A stretch of DNA of 64,000 nt from Bradyrhizobium diazoefficiens. Its GTDB lineage: Bacteria > Pseudomonadota > Alphaproteobacteria > Rhizobiales > Xanthobacteraceae. The translations under genes were made by a program, and so were the position numbers. Positions 19,729-27,483 of the stretch are shown one piece after another. How positions within the stretch are numbered: the stretch's first letter is position 1; the number at the start of each line of letters is the position of its first letter. The DNA lies in NCBI RefSeq assembly GCF_016612535.1, contig NZ_JAENXS010000002.1, positions 806,001-870,000 of the forward strand, given 5' to 3'. The notes under the pieces were generated by a model, which made no database searches, was not told the origin of the DNA, and saw only the letters and a program-made list of their open reading frames with translations.

Positions 19729-21156
19729 TCAAATTCGATACTTCTTATCGACATACTCGCGAGACTCGGCCACAAAGTCTCTCGGAACATAAACTCGGTT
19801 CACCGAAAACGTCTCGAGCAAATTTTCGATATTAAAGCCAACACACATTGGATCAATCCGCTCCAAGGGAACAGCATTTCCTTGAAACGAAAATAGCAGG
19901 TCCGAAGGTGGCGCAGAGCTGAATGTTACTTGGTCGAAAGCGACTAGATATGTCGCTGCATCCTCAGGCACTTGATTGCTCTGGAACCGACCTCTTACGT
20001 ACTCCCTCAAATCTTCAGTAACAGACAGCAGGTCTGCCGGTAGAAACTCCTCCATTAGTACTCCCTGCCGTTCGGTCTCGGAAAACGGCTCGTCAGACAT
20101 TCTATATCGTTGAGAAAGAAGCTTATTCGACTTCGCTGAATCCAATACTGCCTTTGGAAATTGCCGTCGCACGAACATGTCGGCCAGCAATCGAAGTACC
20201 GCGTCCGAGTGATCGGAAGCAAAGCCTCGGATCATATAGGCGATCTCGATATCAGTTGTCTGAATGAAGTCATCCAATGATGGCTTTTGACCGGAAGCAA
20301 TACTATGCAGACATTTCGGCGCCAATCGGATGCTATCCGAATGCCCAGGAATGTCTTGCATGCGTGCAAAAATTCCTTTCAGCAGGAGCTGTGCTCCTCG
20401 GATCGTCGGGTGAAAGTAAACCTGCCGGTGCAGGTATCGACGGGCTGCGAGAAATTGTCTCAGAGCGTCCAGCCCGCGCGGCCCATCAAGGAGCAAGATC
20501 GGAAGCCCGAAATCGTTGGTCTCAACTGTAATGGCGTGAAAAAGCCACTTCAGATCGTATTTGCCGTATTCAACACCAGCCATTCGACTGTCGCGCAAGA
20601 TGTAGTCGCAGCGGTCTACGTCAAATGTGCTCGAAATCAATTCAACGAGCGCCTTGTTTGCATGCCGCTTCCTAAGCAGATTCTTCACGGCATCGATATC
20701 CGCAGCATCATTAATAGCTGAGGCAACCGGCGTATCTGCGGAAAGAATAGCCACGGTACAATCTTCGTGGTTCCGAATGCCATCCGGTAAAAGAATAGTC
20801 TCTAGTACATGTGAGAACGCGGAGTGACCAAGGTCGTGGCACAATGCAGCGATTCCAAACTCAGCCATCGCTTCATCGTCGAATCTCAAGCCTGGTGTCT
20901 GAAGATCGAGCGGCGCGGCCCTTTGCTGCAACAACCGAAACACCTGACTTGCGGTAGCGAACACACCTAAAGAGTGCGCAAATCTCGAATGTTCGGCGGT
21001 AGGGAAGACATATGACGATAGGCCCATCTGCCGAATGTTTCGTAGCCGCTGAAATTCTCGCGTATCGACGACGCGTCGGACGCGATCCGGCATCTCAATG
21101 AGACGATTACCTTCAATATTATCTCGAAAAACAGAATTATGAATTGATGCCAACAT
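19729..21156 (-). CDS. HD-domain phosphohydrolase (dNTPase/YdhJ-like)
   Basis: 475 residues from the ATG at 21156 (GGAG eight bases upstream); the frame runs to 21462 without homologous sequence. Metal site of the SAMHD1/dGTPase-like HD superfamily: His 61 in FAHSLGVF, His 107-Asp 108 in LCHDLGHSAFSH, and Asp in FDVDRCDYILRDS (about 181-184). The N-terminal block RVVDTREFQRLRNIRQMG is typical of this family. Likely a deoxynucleotide or nucleotide phosphohydrolase, but the C-terminal 200 residues are not recognised. First gene of a two-gene unit with the kinase; composition is visibly AT-richer than the flanks, suggesting horizontal gain. Confidence 0.85.
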   Translation of the reverse strand: MLASIHNSVFRDNIEGNRLIEMPDRVRRVVDTREFQRLRNIRQMGLSSYVFPTAEHSRFAHSLGVFATASQVFRLLQQRAAPLDLQTPGLRFDDEAMAEFGIAALCHDLGHSAFSHVLETILLPDGIRNHEDCTVAILSADTPVASAINDAADIDAVKNLLRKRHANKALVELISSTFDVDRCDYILRDSRMAGVEYGKYDLKWLFHAITVETNDFGLPILLLDGPRGLDALRQFLAARRYLHRQVYFHPTIRGAQLLLKGIFARMQDIPGHSDSIRLAPKCLHSIASGQKPSLDDFIQTTDIEIAYMIRGFASDHSDAVLRLLADMFVRRQFPKAVLDSAKSNKLLSQRYRMSDEPFSETERQGVLMEEFLPADLLSVTEDLREYVRGRFQSNQVPEDAATYLVAFDQVTFSSAPPSDLLFSFQGNAVPLERIDPMCVGFNIENLLETFSVNRVYVPRDFVAESREYVDKKYRI

Positions 21157-21554
21157 TGAGCACGCTCCAGACCAGAATCGAGGAGCATGTCTAGCGCCGC
21201 CTCGCAGCGCTATCAGAGTTTGCCAGCAGCCCCCCGCTTTACAAATACGCCGCCCTTTCCAGGAGCGATGTCGCCACGATGAGACACCACAACCAGAACG
21301 TTTGCAAACGGGAAACATGGTTGCGTTATAGAACAAACAAAGAACGCAGTCTATCGTCTCGATTCCAGCAGTTTTCAGCCTTTTACCCGCTCGCCACGCC
21401 ATAATGCCCCTGTTTTGACCTACTGGTGGCCGCAGCGAAGCGATATCCATCAGCCCTCCCACAAACCCATGCCAAGAAAAACCCAGCGCCTACTCCCTCG
21501 CCTTCGCAGCATCCGGCGGGGCGCCCGATGGGTACGTTCGCGCGGGCACCGCGG
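21157..21554. other. Gene-free junction of the island
   Basis: 398 bases. The left half keeps the AT-richer composition of the HD gene, the right half returns to GC-rich host sequence, so the island edge probably lies near 21420. No tRNA, integrase or direct repeat marking an attachment site was found by eye. It should contain the promoter of the HD-kinase pair. Confidence 0.4.
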
Positions 21555-21781
21555 ATGGTTCGGATCCCGTGCACCGTCGTGATCCTTCTTGCCGCCGCCG
21601 CGCTCCTGAACGTCGCTTATCAAATGATCCGCAAGCCGACCGGGCTGTTCGTCCTCGTCGACAACGCCCTCGACAAGGATCCATAAGAGACTTGGCGTCC
21701 GGGCCGCTCTCCCGCAAGCTTTCCACCGCTTCGATCACGCCCGAATTGCTGGCCGCGCTGGCGCAGGTCGAGAGCTCGTAG
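21555..21781 (+). pseudogene. Decayed lytic transglycosylase (SLT) fragment
   Basis: An N-terminal membrane helix (VVILLAAAALLNVAYQMIRK) and VLVDNALDKDP are read in one frame, then a TAA at about 21684, then ETWR, then a frame change to SRKLSTASITPELLAALAQV plus ESS, the start of an SLT transglycosylase domain with its catalytic Glu (AQVESS). The reading ends exactly where a palindromic repeat begins (21777). The gene thus carries a stop, a frameshift and a 3' truncation. Identification rests on remembered family sequence. Confidence 0.6.
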
Positions 21782-21858
21782 GATGGGTAGAGCCCTTGCG
21801 AAACCCATCATTCGACGATCAGCGTTGATCGGTTTCGCTCCGTTCTACCCATCCTACG
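21777..21858. repeat. Palindromic repeat, GTAGGATGGGTAGAGC family, copy 1
   Basis: Outer arms CGTAGGATGGGTAGA and TCTACCCATCCTACG (one imperfection), inner CGAAACC/GGTTTCG. A nearly identical copy lies at 24821-24901. It abuts the truncated transglycosylase fragment and supplies its new stop codon. Confidence 0.75.
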
Positions 21859-21909
21859 AATATCTGCATGTGATTGAGAACAACCGCGATCTTCTTCTGA
21901 AAGCCTGTC

Positions 21910-22158
21910 ATGACCATTTCGGCAACTTGCGTTCGCTTCGACGACCACACGATGCGGGTCGAGCTGTGCGATGGACGAATACTCGGGATCCCGCTCGCAT
22001 GGTTTCCGCGCCTGCTGCATGCAACGCCTGAAGAGCGCGAGCAGGTCGAGCTGAGCCGGGGCGGACTGTCCTGGGAAGCCTTGGACGAGGATATTTCCGT
22101 CGCGGGCCTCCTCGCCGGACGCGGCGACGTGACACGATCAACCGAACATGCGCAGTAA
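21910..22158 (+). CDS. DUF2442 domain protein
   Basis: 82 residues. The block VRFDDHTMRVELCDGRILGIPLAWFPRL followed by ATPEEREQVEL and a C-terminal LDEDISVAGLLAG matches DUF2442, small proteins often found beside DUF4160 or toxin-antitoxin genes. No DUF4160 partner is present here. The function is unknown; a DNA-binding/antitoxin-like role is only a guess from family context. Confidence 0.8.
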   Translation: MTISATCVRFDDHTMRVELCDGRILGIPLAWFPRLLHATPEEREQVELSRGGLSWEALDEDISVAGLLAGRGDVTRSTEHAQ

Positions 22159-22310
22159 CGGTGCACTAAGTTCGTTCGCTATCGCATGTGACCCTGATTA
22201 AGTGCACACCGTAATTCGCCAGAATTGCCTTTGCGGTCGAGCCCTTCCCTCCTAAACTCCCAATCCCACCGGCATGGGTTCCGACGGGCCCGGTAGAAGC
22301 GGAGTCAAAT

Positions 22311-22826
22311 ATGCCCAAACCGGAAAGCTTCCCGATCGAGAAGATCTTCGTTCCCACCAAGCAGAAGAAGGCCATCAGGCCCGAGACCGTCGGCGAGATC
22401 GCGGAAAGTATGCTGGACATCGGACAACAGGCCCCCATTTCCGTTCGGCTCGACGGAGACCGCCTCGTTCTGGTCGAGGGACTGCATCGGCTCGAAGCCT
22501 GCAAGGCGCTCGGCGAGACGAACATCATCGGTGTCCTGGTCCCGGCGGAGCTTGCTCAACACAAGCCGCAGCTCGCCGAACGACCCGAAGTCGAGGCCGA
22601 GCGCATCAAGATGGCGCGATTGAAACAGCTGCGGCTCGAGAGGGAAGCCGCAGAGGCATCGACTGCTGCCTTGAAGAGCGTCAACGCAACGGAAGCGCCG
22701 CGCACCCGTTCGACGAACGGCGTCCGCGACAATCCGAAGGCAGTGCCGGGCCGGACCGCAGGATCGACACGGAAAACATTGTCGGACTGGATCACGCAGC
22801 AGAAGGGCAGCGGCGGCCGCTATTGA
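22311..22826 (+). CDS. Orphan ParB/sulfiredoxin-fold nuclease-like domain protein
   Basis: 171 residues. The N-terminal half (about 5-90) is a ParB N-terminal domain: KIFVPTKQKKAIRPETVGEI, DIGQQAPISVRLDGDRLVLV and the GLHRLEACKALGE motif, equivalent to the CTP-binding GEHRxxA box of ParB. The C-terminal half is charged, helical then disordered, without the ParB helix-turn-helix. It is not beside parA or a replication origin, so a chromosome partition role is unlikely; similar orphan proteins occur on mobile DNA. Not otherwise assignable. Confidence 0.78.
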   Translation: MPKPESFPIEKIFVPTKQKKAIRPETVGEIAESMLDIGQQAPISVRLDGDRLVLVEGLHRLEACKALGETNIIGVLVPAELAQHKPQLAERPEVEAERIKMARLKQLRLEREAAEASTAALKSVNATEAPRTRSTNGVRDNPKAVPGRTAGSTRKTLSDWITQQKGSGGRY

Positions 22827-22841
22827 TGCGCGATTGCGGCT

Positions 22842-22932
22842 CGTAGGGTGGATTAGCGAAGCGTAATCCACCACACTTCTCGTTCCGGGACACACGGTGG
22901 TGGGTTACGCCTTGCGGCTAACCCACCCTACG
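22842..22932. repeat. Palindromic repeat, GTAGGGTGG family
   Basis: Outer arms CGTAGGGTGGATTAGC and GCTAACCCACCCTACG, nearly perfect, with an inner AATCCACCA/TGGTGGGTT pair. Related copies are at 26064-26205 and 27399-27477. It is followed by three tandem TACGCGC units (to about 22950). Confidence 0.75.
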
Positions 22933-22949
22933 CGCTACGCGCTACGCGC

Positions 22950-23216
22950 TCACGCCGCTTTCGCCTGCTCCGGCTGTGCCGTCTCCATCGCGCGCATGTA
23001 GAGGTCGAGCAGGCTTTCGCGCTCGTCGCGCTCGTTCTTGTCTTCCTTGCGCAGCTTGATGATCTCCTTGAGGATCTTGACGTCGAAGCCGTCGCCCTTG
23101 GCTTCCGCAAAGACTTCCTTCTTCTGCTCGCTCAACTCCTGCATTTCGCTGTCGAGGTTCTCAATCCGCTCGACGAAGGAACGGATCTTGCCGCCGGGAA
23201 TGGTGATGTCGGACAT
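22950..23216 (-). CDS. gapR: GapR-family nucleoid-associated protein (DUF2312)
   Basis: 88 residues from the ATG at 23216 (AGAGG just upstream). The whole protein is helical and charged: GGKIRSFVERIENLDSEM, LSEQKKEVFAEAKGDGFDVK and LKEIIKLRK are the conserved DUF2312 blocks. In Caulobacter GapR binds overtwisted AT-rich DNA ahead of replication and transcription and aids topoisomerases. Length and sequence agree with a full protein. Alphaproteobacteria may carry several paralogs, so equivalence to the essential GapR is inferred. Confidence 0.88.
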   Translation of the reverse strand: MSDITIPGGKIRSFVERIENLDSEMQELSEQKKEVFAEAKGDGFDVKILKEIIKLRKEDKNERDERESLLDLYMRAMETAQPEQAKAA

Positions 23217-23341
23217 GGTGCCTCTTTGCTGACTGAGGTCGTGAAAATGACCGCAAAGACATGACCAATGTATTAACCGCGCCGCCGGGCATGGCTCGCA
23301 GCAATGCAGGGGCGCAATTTCGGGAGTTGTGTGGCGCAGCC

Positions 23342-23983
23342 CTACTCCCGCGCGCGGCGAAGGGCCTCTTGCAACTTGATCCGCTGCTTGTCCCAACGGG
23401 CCTCCTCCGCCGCCGCACGTTCATCAAGCGCGGCGCGCTCGGTTTCGATCGCGTCGGCGCGCGCCTCATGGTCACGCCTCGCCTTCTCCAGCACCGCCTC
23501 TGCGGCTGCGACCGCTTTCTCCCGGCGCGCACGCTCTTTGGCGCGGGCGGCCTCTTCCTTCCGGCGCGCGCTCTCGCGTCGCTGCTCCTCCTTTGCAAAT
23601 GCAGCGGCGGCCTTGCGCGCGTCCTGATCGTCGATTCCAGACCTCGCTGCGGTTTTGGCGAGACGCTTCTTCGACTTGGACTTTGGCTTAGGCTTCGCCT
23701 TGGACCTCGCTCTCGGCTTGTCCTCGTCATCGGCGAGATCGGTCGGCAGTTCGGCATGCTCGGTGAACGGGCCATCCGATCCGACCGGGCGCCTGAGCAC
23801 GACACCGGGGGCCGCCATGGTCGCCGCGACGATATCGGAATCGTCGGTCTCCTTCGCGAGACCCTGATGGAACAGGTTGGACTTGGCGCCCCAGGCCTCC
23901 AGCGCCGCCTTCATCGAGGGTGCGGCGACCGCCTGGTCGTAGAAGCCGAGCGAGGTCTGATAGGTCTTCAGCTTTCTTGGCAT
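23342..23983 (-). CDS. TolA-like coiled-coil protein
   Basis: 213 residues. A folded N-terminal part (about 1-85: KTYQTSLGFYDQAVAAPSMK) precedes a Lys/Pro-rich linker (KPRARSKAKPKPKSKSKKRL) and a long Ala/Glu/Arg-rich helix (about 125-210) like the TolA stalk, which explains frequent labelling as TolA. There is no membrane helix or signal peptide, so it is not a real TolA. In related genomes the N-terminal part is conserved, its role unknown. It is upstream of gapR on the same strand, 125 bases away. Confidence 0.7.
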   Translation of the reverse strand: MPRKLKTYQTSLGFYDQAVAAPSMKAALEAWGAKSNLFHQGLAKETDDSDIVAATMAAPGVVLRRPVGSDGPFTEHAELPTDLADDEDKPRARSKAKPKPKSKSKKRLAKTAARSGIDDQDARKAAAAFAKEEQRRESARRKEEAARAKERARREKAVAAAEAVLEKARRDHEARADAIETERAALDERAAAEEARWDKQRIKLQEALRRARE

Positions 23984-24109
23984 GTCGCCTCACGGCCTGG
24001 TATTGCGGTCTCAATGACGGTGATAGTGCACTAGCTCTCTAGCTCGAGCTTACCAACGCACGAGTTCCAGTGCGAAAGACGCACTGATCGCATCACGCGA
24101 GCGAGACGT

Positions 24110-24490
24110 TCAGTCGATTCCCAGCAACGCCGCCAAGCGTTCGCGGACCTCGCTGAGCAGAATGTCAGGTGCCCGTCCGGCATGTGCGATTGGCCGTTTC
24201 TCCCAGGAGATGCTCCGGGGCTGGTCGGCAAGAACGGCGCCGCGAAGGCTCGAATTGTCTGAAAGCACGGCCTCGAATGGATAGCCGCGCACGCGGTTGG
24301 TGATCGGGCAGATCACGCAGAGGCCCGCTACCGAGTTGTAGCTGTGCGGCGACACCACGATGGCCGGTCGCCGGCCGCTTTGTTCGTGGCCGACCGTGGG
24401 GTCCAGATCTATCCAGATGAAATCGCCGGCCTCCGGACAATAGTCACCAGACTTCGTTGCCAACGGCCGGCCCCCAATCGATCTCGTCAT
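24110..24490 (-). CDS. mazF: MazF/PemK-family mRNA interferase toxin
   Basis: 126 residues from the ATG at 24490; a TTG at 24463 is an alternative giving a more typical N-terminus. Conserved MazF blocks: PEAGDFIWIDLDPTVGHEQS, GRRPAIVVSP (catalytic Arg), CVICPITNRVRGYPFEA and VLADQPRSISW. It cleaves mRNA at short motifs and is neutralised by the upstream antitoxin. The gene overlaps the antitoxin 3' end by 47 bases, giving tight coupling. Confidence 0.9.
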   Translation of the reverse strand: MTRSIGGRPLATKSGDYCPEAGDFIWIDLDPTVGHEQSGRRPAIVVSPHSYNSVAGLCVICPITNRVRGYPFEAVLSDNSSLRGAVLADQPRSISWEKRPIAHAGRAPDILLSEVRERLAALLGID

Positions 24491-24698
24491 GACGGTTGTC
24501 CGGCGTTATCCCGGCAACCAGTTCGTCGAGCGCATAGCGGCGTTTGCGCCGCTTGGGCAGCGCGATCTCGATCACCAGCTTTCCGTTGTTCACGGTCATC
24601 TCCGCGGCCCGGCCGGCGCGCGCCCCGATTTCATCGGCGAATGCTTTCGGCACGCGCAGCGCGAGGCTGTTGCCCCACTTCTGAAATGCCACCTTCAT
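24444..24698 (-). CDS. mazE: MazE/AbrB-type antitoxin
   Basis: 84 residues from the ATG at 24698. The N-terminal swapped-hairpin DNA-binding domain is clear: MKVAFQKWGNSLALRVPKAF, then ELVIEI-like NGKLVIEIALPKRR. The C-terminal tail (YALDELVAGITPDNRHDEID) matches the toxin-binding segment of MazE proteins paired with MazF. It is transcribed first and represses its own promoter in characterised systems. Confidence 0.9.
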   Translation of the reverse strand: MKVAFQKWGNSLALRVPKAFADEIGARAGRAAEMTVNNGKLVIEIALPKRRKRRYALDELVAGITPDNRHDEIDWGPAVGNEVW

Positions 24699-24820
24699 CC
24701 TCGGCCTCCGGCAAATTGATGATACAATGTAGATACGATCTCGAAGCCGGTCAATGGATGGCGTCCGCAGCCTTTCCGGGAATTTCCGTGACACCCGGCC
24801 GGTCGTCGAGCTCGCAGCCC

Positions 24821-24901
24821 GTAGGATGGGTAGAGCCCTTGCGAAACCCATCATTCCGTGACGGTTATTGATGGATTTCGCTGCCGCTCTACCCATCCTA
24901 C
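24821..24901. repeat. Palindromic repeat, GTAGGATGGGTAGAGC family, copy 2
   Basis: Outer arms GTAGGATGGGTAGAGC and GCTCTACCCATCCTAC are exact inverted repeats; the inner part GCGAAACCCATCATTC is shared with copy 1 at 21777-21858. It lies between mazEF and the desaturase gene. Confidence 0.78.
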
Positions 24902-24906
24902 AGGAT

Positions 24907-25911
24907 TCAGACCATCGCTTCCGGCTCTGACCGTTTTCCGCCGTCCGCACCAGGCGTCCGGCTTCGCGCCGAGAAAATGTCGTGCACCAGCCCGAGCTTC
25001 CCGAGCCCCAAAATGATCAGCCCGTTGATATCGATCTCGTACCAGGCGTGCGAGAGATAAGCGTCGCGCGGAAAGCGGTGATGGTTGTTGTGCAGGCCTT
25101 CGCCGAAGGTGAGGATCGTGGTCACCAGCTCGTTGGTGGTGCCGTCGTCGAGCTCGAAGCGGCGATAGCCCCAGCGGCCGTCGCTATGGCAGACCGAGTT
25201 GACCAGCGACGTCGCCATGGTCATGAGGTAGCTGCGGAACAGACCGGAGAACAGCACGCAGCCGATCATCGCATGCACGCCGCCGAAGGCGTAGCCGAGG
25301 GCCGCCGGAATGATCAGCGCCGACAGCGCGTACCAGTACCAGCGCGTCCTCGTGAAGAACATGGCGATCGGGTCGGCCAGAATGTCCCTGGCGTAGTATT
25401 CGGCATCGGTGGTGGCCTTGTCCCACACCCAGCCGCCCTGCGCGTGTCCCATGCCCTTGGCGAAGCCTTCGATGCTGTTGCCGAAGCCGTCATAGTAGGG
25501 GCTATGGACGTCGCCGGGCTTGTCGGAGTGAAGATGGTGCCGGCGATGGTTGCTCACCCATTTGAGGATCGAGCCCTGCACCGCCATCGTGGCGATCGCA
25601 GCGAGGATCGTCCGCATCACCGGACCGCAGCGGTAGCTGCGGTGGACGAAGTAGCGATGCATGAAGCCGATGCCCATCGTGGTCATCACGAACATGCCGG
25701 CGAAGACCGAGATCTCCACCCATCCGATGCCCTGCGTGAAGGCCCAGATCAGCGCCCCGATCGAACCCGCGATCATCATCGCGAACGAGATGTAGGAATC
25801 GCGAAATTTTGCGTCGACCACCGGGCCTTCGACCACCACGCCCGGCGGCATTTTTGGCGGCGTTGTCCGGTCGGCACCTTGCTCCGGAACCACGCTCTCG
25901 ATGACGGTCAT
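24907..25911 (-). CDS. Acyl-CoA/fatty acid desaturase (delta-9 type)
   Basis: 334 residues from the ATG at 25911; upstream frame to 26010 has no family sequence. A membrane di-iron enzyme introducing a double bond into an acyl chain. Three histidine boxes are present: HRYFVH (about 85-90), HRRHH (about 122-126) and HNNHH (about 278-282), with paired membrane helices between (IAGSIGALIWAF, FAGMFVMTTMGIG, ALSALIIPAALGYA). The extra His in HRRHHLHSDKPGD and the PRDA motif fit stearoyl-type desaturases. Probably membrane-lipid adaptation. Confidence 0.93.
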   Translation of the reverse strand: MTVIESVVPEQGADRTTPPKMPPGVVVEGPVVDAKFRDSYISFAMMIAGSIGALIWAFTQGIGWVEISVFAGMFVMTTMGIGFMHRYFVHRSYRCGPVMRTILAAIATMAVQGSILKWVSNHRRHHLHSDKPGDVHSPYYDGFGNSIEGFAKGMGHAQGGWVWDKATTDAEYYARDILADPIAMFFTRTRWYWYALSALIIPAALGYAFGGVHAMIGCVLFSGLFRSYLMTMATSLVNSVCHSDGRWGYRRFELDDGTTNELVTTILTFGEGLHNNHHRFPRDAYLSHAWYEIDINGLIILGLGKLGLVHDIFSARSRTPGADGGKRSEPEAMV

Positions 25912-26063
25912 TGCAGCCGATCCATTCCCGAAAATTAGCTCTTGTGTCGCGCTCAGCGTACAGTTGCAGGCTATTTCGAGCAAGGATTGGGCGAGCCCTG
26001 CGGCGATCACCTCGTCGCAAGTTGCCTCGGGGGTTAACGCGATGGGGCGGCGATTTCAGCCAT

Positions 26064-26205
26064 CGTAGGGTGGGTTAGCCCTGCAGATGATGCGCAAAGC
26101 GCATCTGCTCGGCGTAACCCACCACTTCTGCCGCCGCAGAGATCAAAGAGGTGGGTTACGCCGCGAACAGCGCTTCGCGCAGTCGCGGGGCTAACCCACC
26201 CTACG
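26064..26205. repeat. Palindromic repeat, GTAGGGTGG family, longer copy
   Basis: Outer arms CGTAGGGTGGGTTAGCCC and GGGGCTAACCCACCCTACG match, inner arms CGTAACCCACC/GGTGGGTTACG also pair. It is 142 bases, longer than the copy at 22842-22932, and lies between the desaturase gene and a small exported protein gene. Confidence 0.75.
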
Positions 26206-26215
26206 CACTATCCCT

Positions 26216-26503
26216 TCACCACCAATACGGCCACCGCCACCCTTCATAGCGAATATAGGACGGCACCAGCGGCGGGCCGTTGGGATCGACGCGGTCGTCT
26301 TCAGGGCGATAACGATAGCGCGGAACAACATTGTAATCCCACGGCGTTGGCCGGAGCACCGGGACTTCCACCCTCAGCCGTGATTGCGGAACGATTTCAC
26401 GAACCACGTGCACCCTTCGCACCCGGGCTTCGGCACCAGAAATCCCGAGGTTGCACAGCACCAGAGCGGTTCCAAGCGCGCACGCGATGGTCATGATTTT
26501 CAT
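26216..26503 (-). CDS. Small exported protein, unknown
   Basis: 95 residues with a signal peptide (about 1-26, MKIMTIACALGTALVL then SGAEA). The mature part is basic then rich in Tyr, Pro and Trp (PRYRYRPEDDR, YEGWRWPYWW at the very end). No family recognised. GTCTCC-rich sequence on the opposite strand gives an AAGGAGAC-type ribosome site upstream of the ATG. The role is probably envelope-related, by location only. Confidence 0.6.
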   Translation of the reverse strand: MKIMTIACALGTALVLCNLGISGAEARVRRVHVVREIVPQSRLRVEVPVLRPTPWDYNVVPRYRYRPEDDRVDPNGPPLVPSYIRYEGWRWPYWW

Positions 26504-26705
26504 GCGTTGGTCTCCTTGCCTCCAGAGTGCAAAAGGACGGAAAGCAAGGCAAGCACTTTCGCGACGCCACGTCGATTTCCTAAAGGCCTCGGCGTCGGGC
26601 CTGCAACGCGGACCGCGCGCTCAACCGCCTCTCAGGCGCGACATCATCCCGACCTCGCCTTCGCTTCGGATGGTTGGTAAACGTAGGTCGGCGCGCCAAC
26701 GAAAC

Positions 26706-26719
26706 TTGATCTGCATCAA
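26706..26719. promoter_or_regulatory. FNR/FixK-type binding site
   Basis: TTGATCTGCATCAA is a perfect 14-bp palindrome matching the FixK/FNR consensus TTGAT-N4-ATCAA. Its centre is 64 bases before the ATG at 26777, which suits a class II activation position about 41 bases before transcription start. It implies oxygen-limited induction of the small membrane protein gene downstream. Confidence 0.72.
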
Positions 26720-26776
26720 GAGCGTACGGCGAAGTTCATAGGAAGAAATGACGCGTCATCTTCCGGAAGGATCACC

Positions 26777-26950
26777 ATGAACGGCAATCGCTATTACGGC
26801 GTCCGTGTCGAAGGCGCGAAATACGGTGTGGGCTTCGGCTCGGCGCTCGCCATCGCGATCTCCTACACCAACAACCATTCGATTCCATGGGCGATCATCC
26901 ACGGCATCCTGGGCTGGCTCTACGTGATTTTCGTCGCGCTGTTTCGGTAA
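26777..26950 (+). CDS. 57-residue membrane protein under a FixK-type box
   Basis: ATG at 26777 with GGAAGGA six bases upstream, TAA at 26948. Sequence starts [20 protein letters not shown], then a hydrophobic segment (LAIAISYTN) and a clear membrane helix (about 37-56, [19 protein letters not shown]). Coding is supported by the ribosome site, GC-rich third positions and the regulatory box 58 bases upstream. Not assigned to a named family; the layout suggests a small inner-membrane protein used at low oxygen. Confidence 0.75.
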   Translation: MNGNRYYGVRVEGAKYGVGFGSALAIAISYTNNHSIPWAIIHGILGWLYVIFVALFR

Positions 26951-27045
26951 AATCAGCCCACTGCGCGCCCTTGCTTTTCCCTCCCCTTGCTTTCCTGGTC
27001 CTCGCCCCTACGGTGCGCCGCGCACCGACCGGAGACGAGACCACC

Positions 27046-27396
27046 ATGGACGACTCGACAAAATGCCCGAACTGCCAGTCGGAGCATGCCTATCAGGACC
27101 GCGATCTCTGGATCTGCCCGGAATGCGCCCATGAATGGAGCGCCGCGGCGGGCGCTGTGGCGGATGCGCCGCACGAGGCCGGCGTGCGCGATGCCCATGG
27201 CAATGTGCTGGCCGACGGCGACAGCGTCATCGTGATGAAGGACCTCAAGATCAAGGGATCCTCATCGGTCGTCAAGGGCGGCACCAAGGTCCGCAACATC
27301 CGCCTTCAGGATGCCACCGACGGACACAACATCGCCTGCAAGATCGACGGCATCGGCGCGATGAACCTGAAATCGGAGTTCGTGAAGAAGGCGTGA
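27046..27396 (+). CDS. PhnA/YjdM-family zinc-ribbon protein
   Basis: 116 residues from the ATG at 27046 (GGAGACGAG upstream). N-terminal zinc ribbon with [10 protein letters not shown] and CPECAHEW (Cys pairs about 7/10 and 26/29), then the conserved C-terminal beta domain: [34 protein letters not shown], and [18 protein letters not shown]. The name PhnA is historic; it is not phosphonoacetate hydrolase and its role is unknown. It follows the small FixK-box gene by 95 bases on the same strand and could be co-transcribed. Confidence 0.93.
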   Translation: MDDSTKCPNCQSEHAYQDRDLWICPECAHEWSAAAGAVADAPHEAGVRDAHGNVLADGDSVIVMKDLKIKGSSSVVKGGTKVRNIRLQDATDGHNIACKIDGIGAMNLKSEFVKKA

Positions 27397-27398
27397 TG

Positions 27399-27477
27399 CG
27401 TAGGGCGGATTAGCGCAGCGTCATCCGCCATCCATGTCGCGCAGATCGACGGATGACGCTTGCGCCAATCCGCCCTG
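27399..27477. repeat. Palindromic repeat, GTAGGGCGGATTAGC type
   Basis: Arms GTAGGGCGGATTAGCGCA and TGCGCCAATCCGCCCT pair with one mismatch, inner GCGTCATCCG/CGGATGACGC is exact. It belongs to the same repeat family as 22842-22932 and starts one base after the stop of the PhnA-like gene. Confidence 0.72.
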
Positions 27478-27483
27478 CCCGCT

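Noticed and set aside
21157..21554. Attachment site or tRNA flanking the kinase/HD island
   Set aside because: No tRNA-like sequence, integrase or direct repeat could be seen at either edge.
22930..22952. CRISPR-like short tandem units (TACGCGC x3)
   Set aside because: Simple period-8 slippage next to a palindrome, no spacers.
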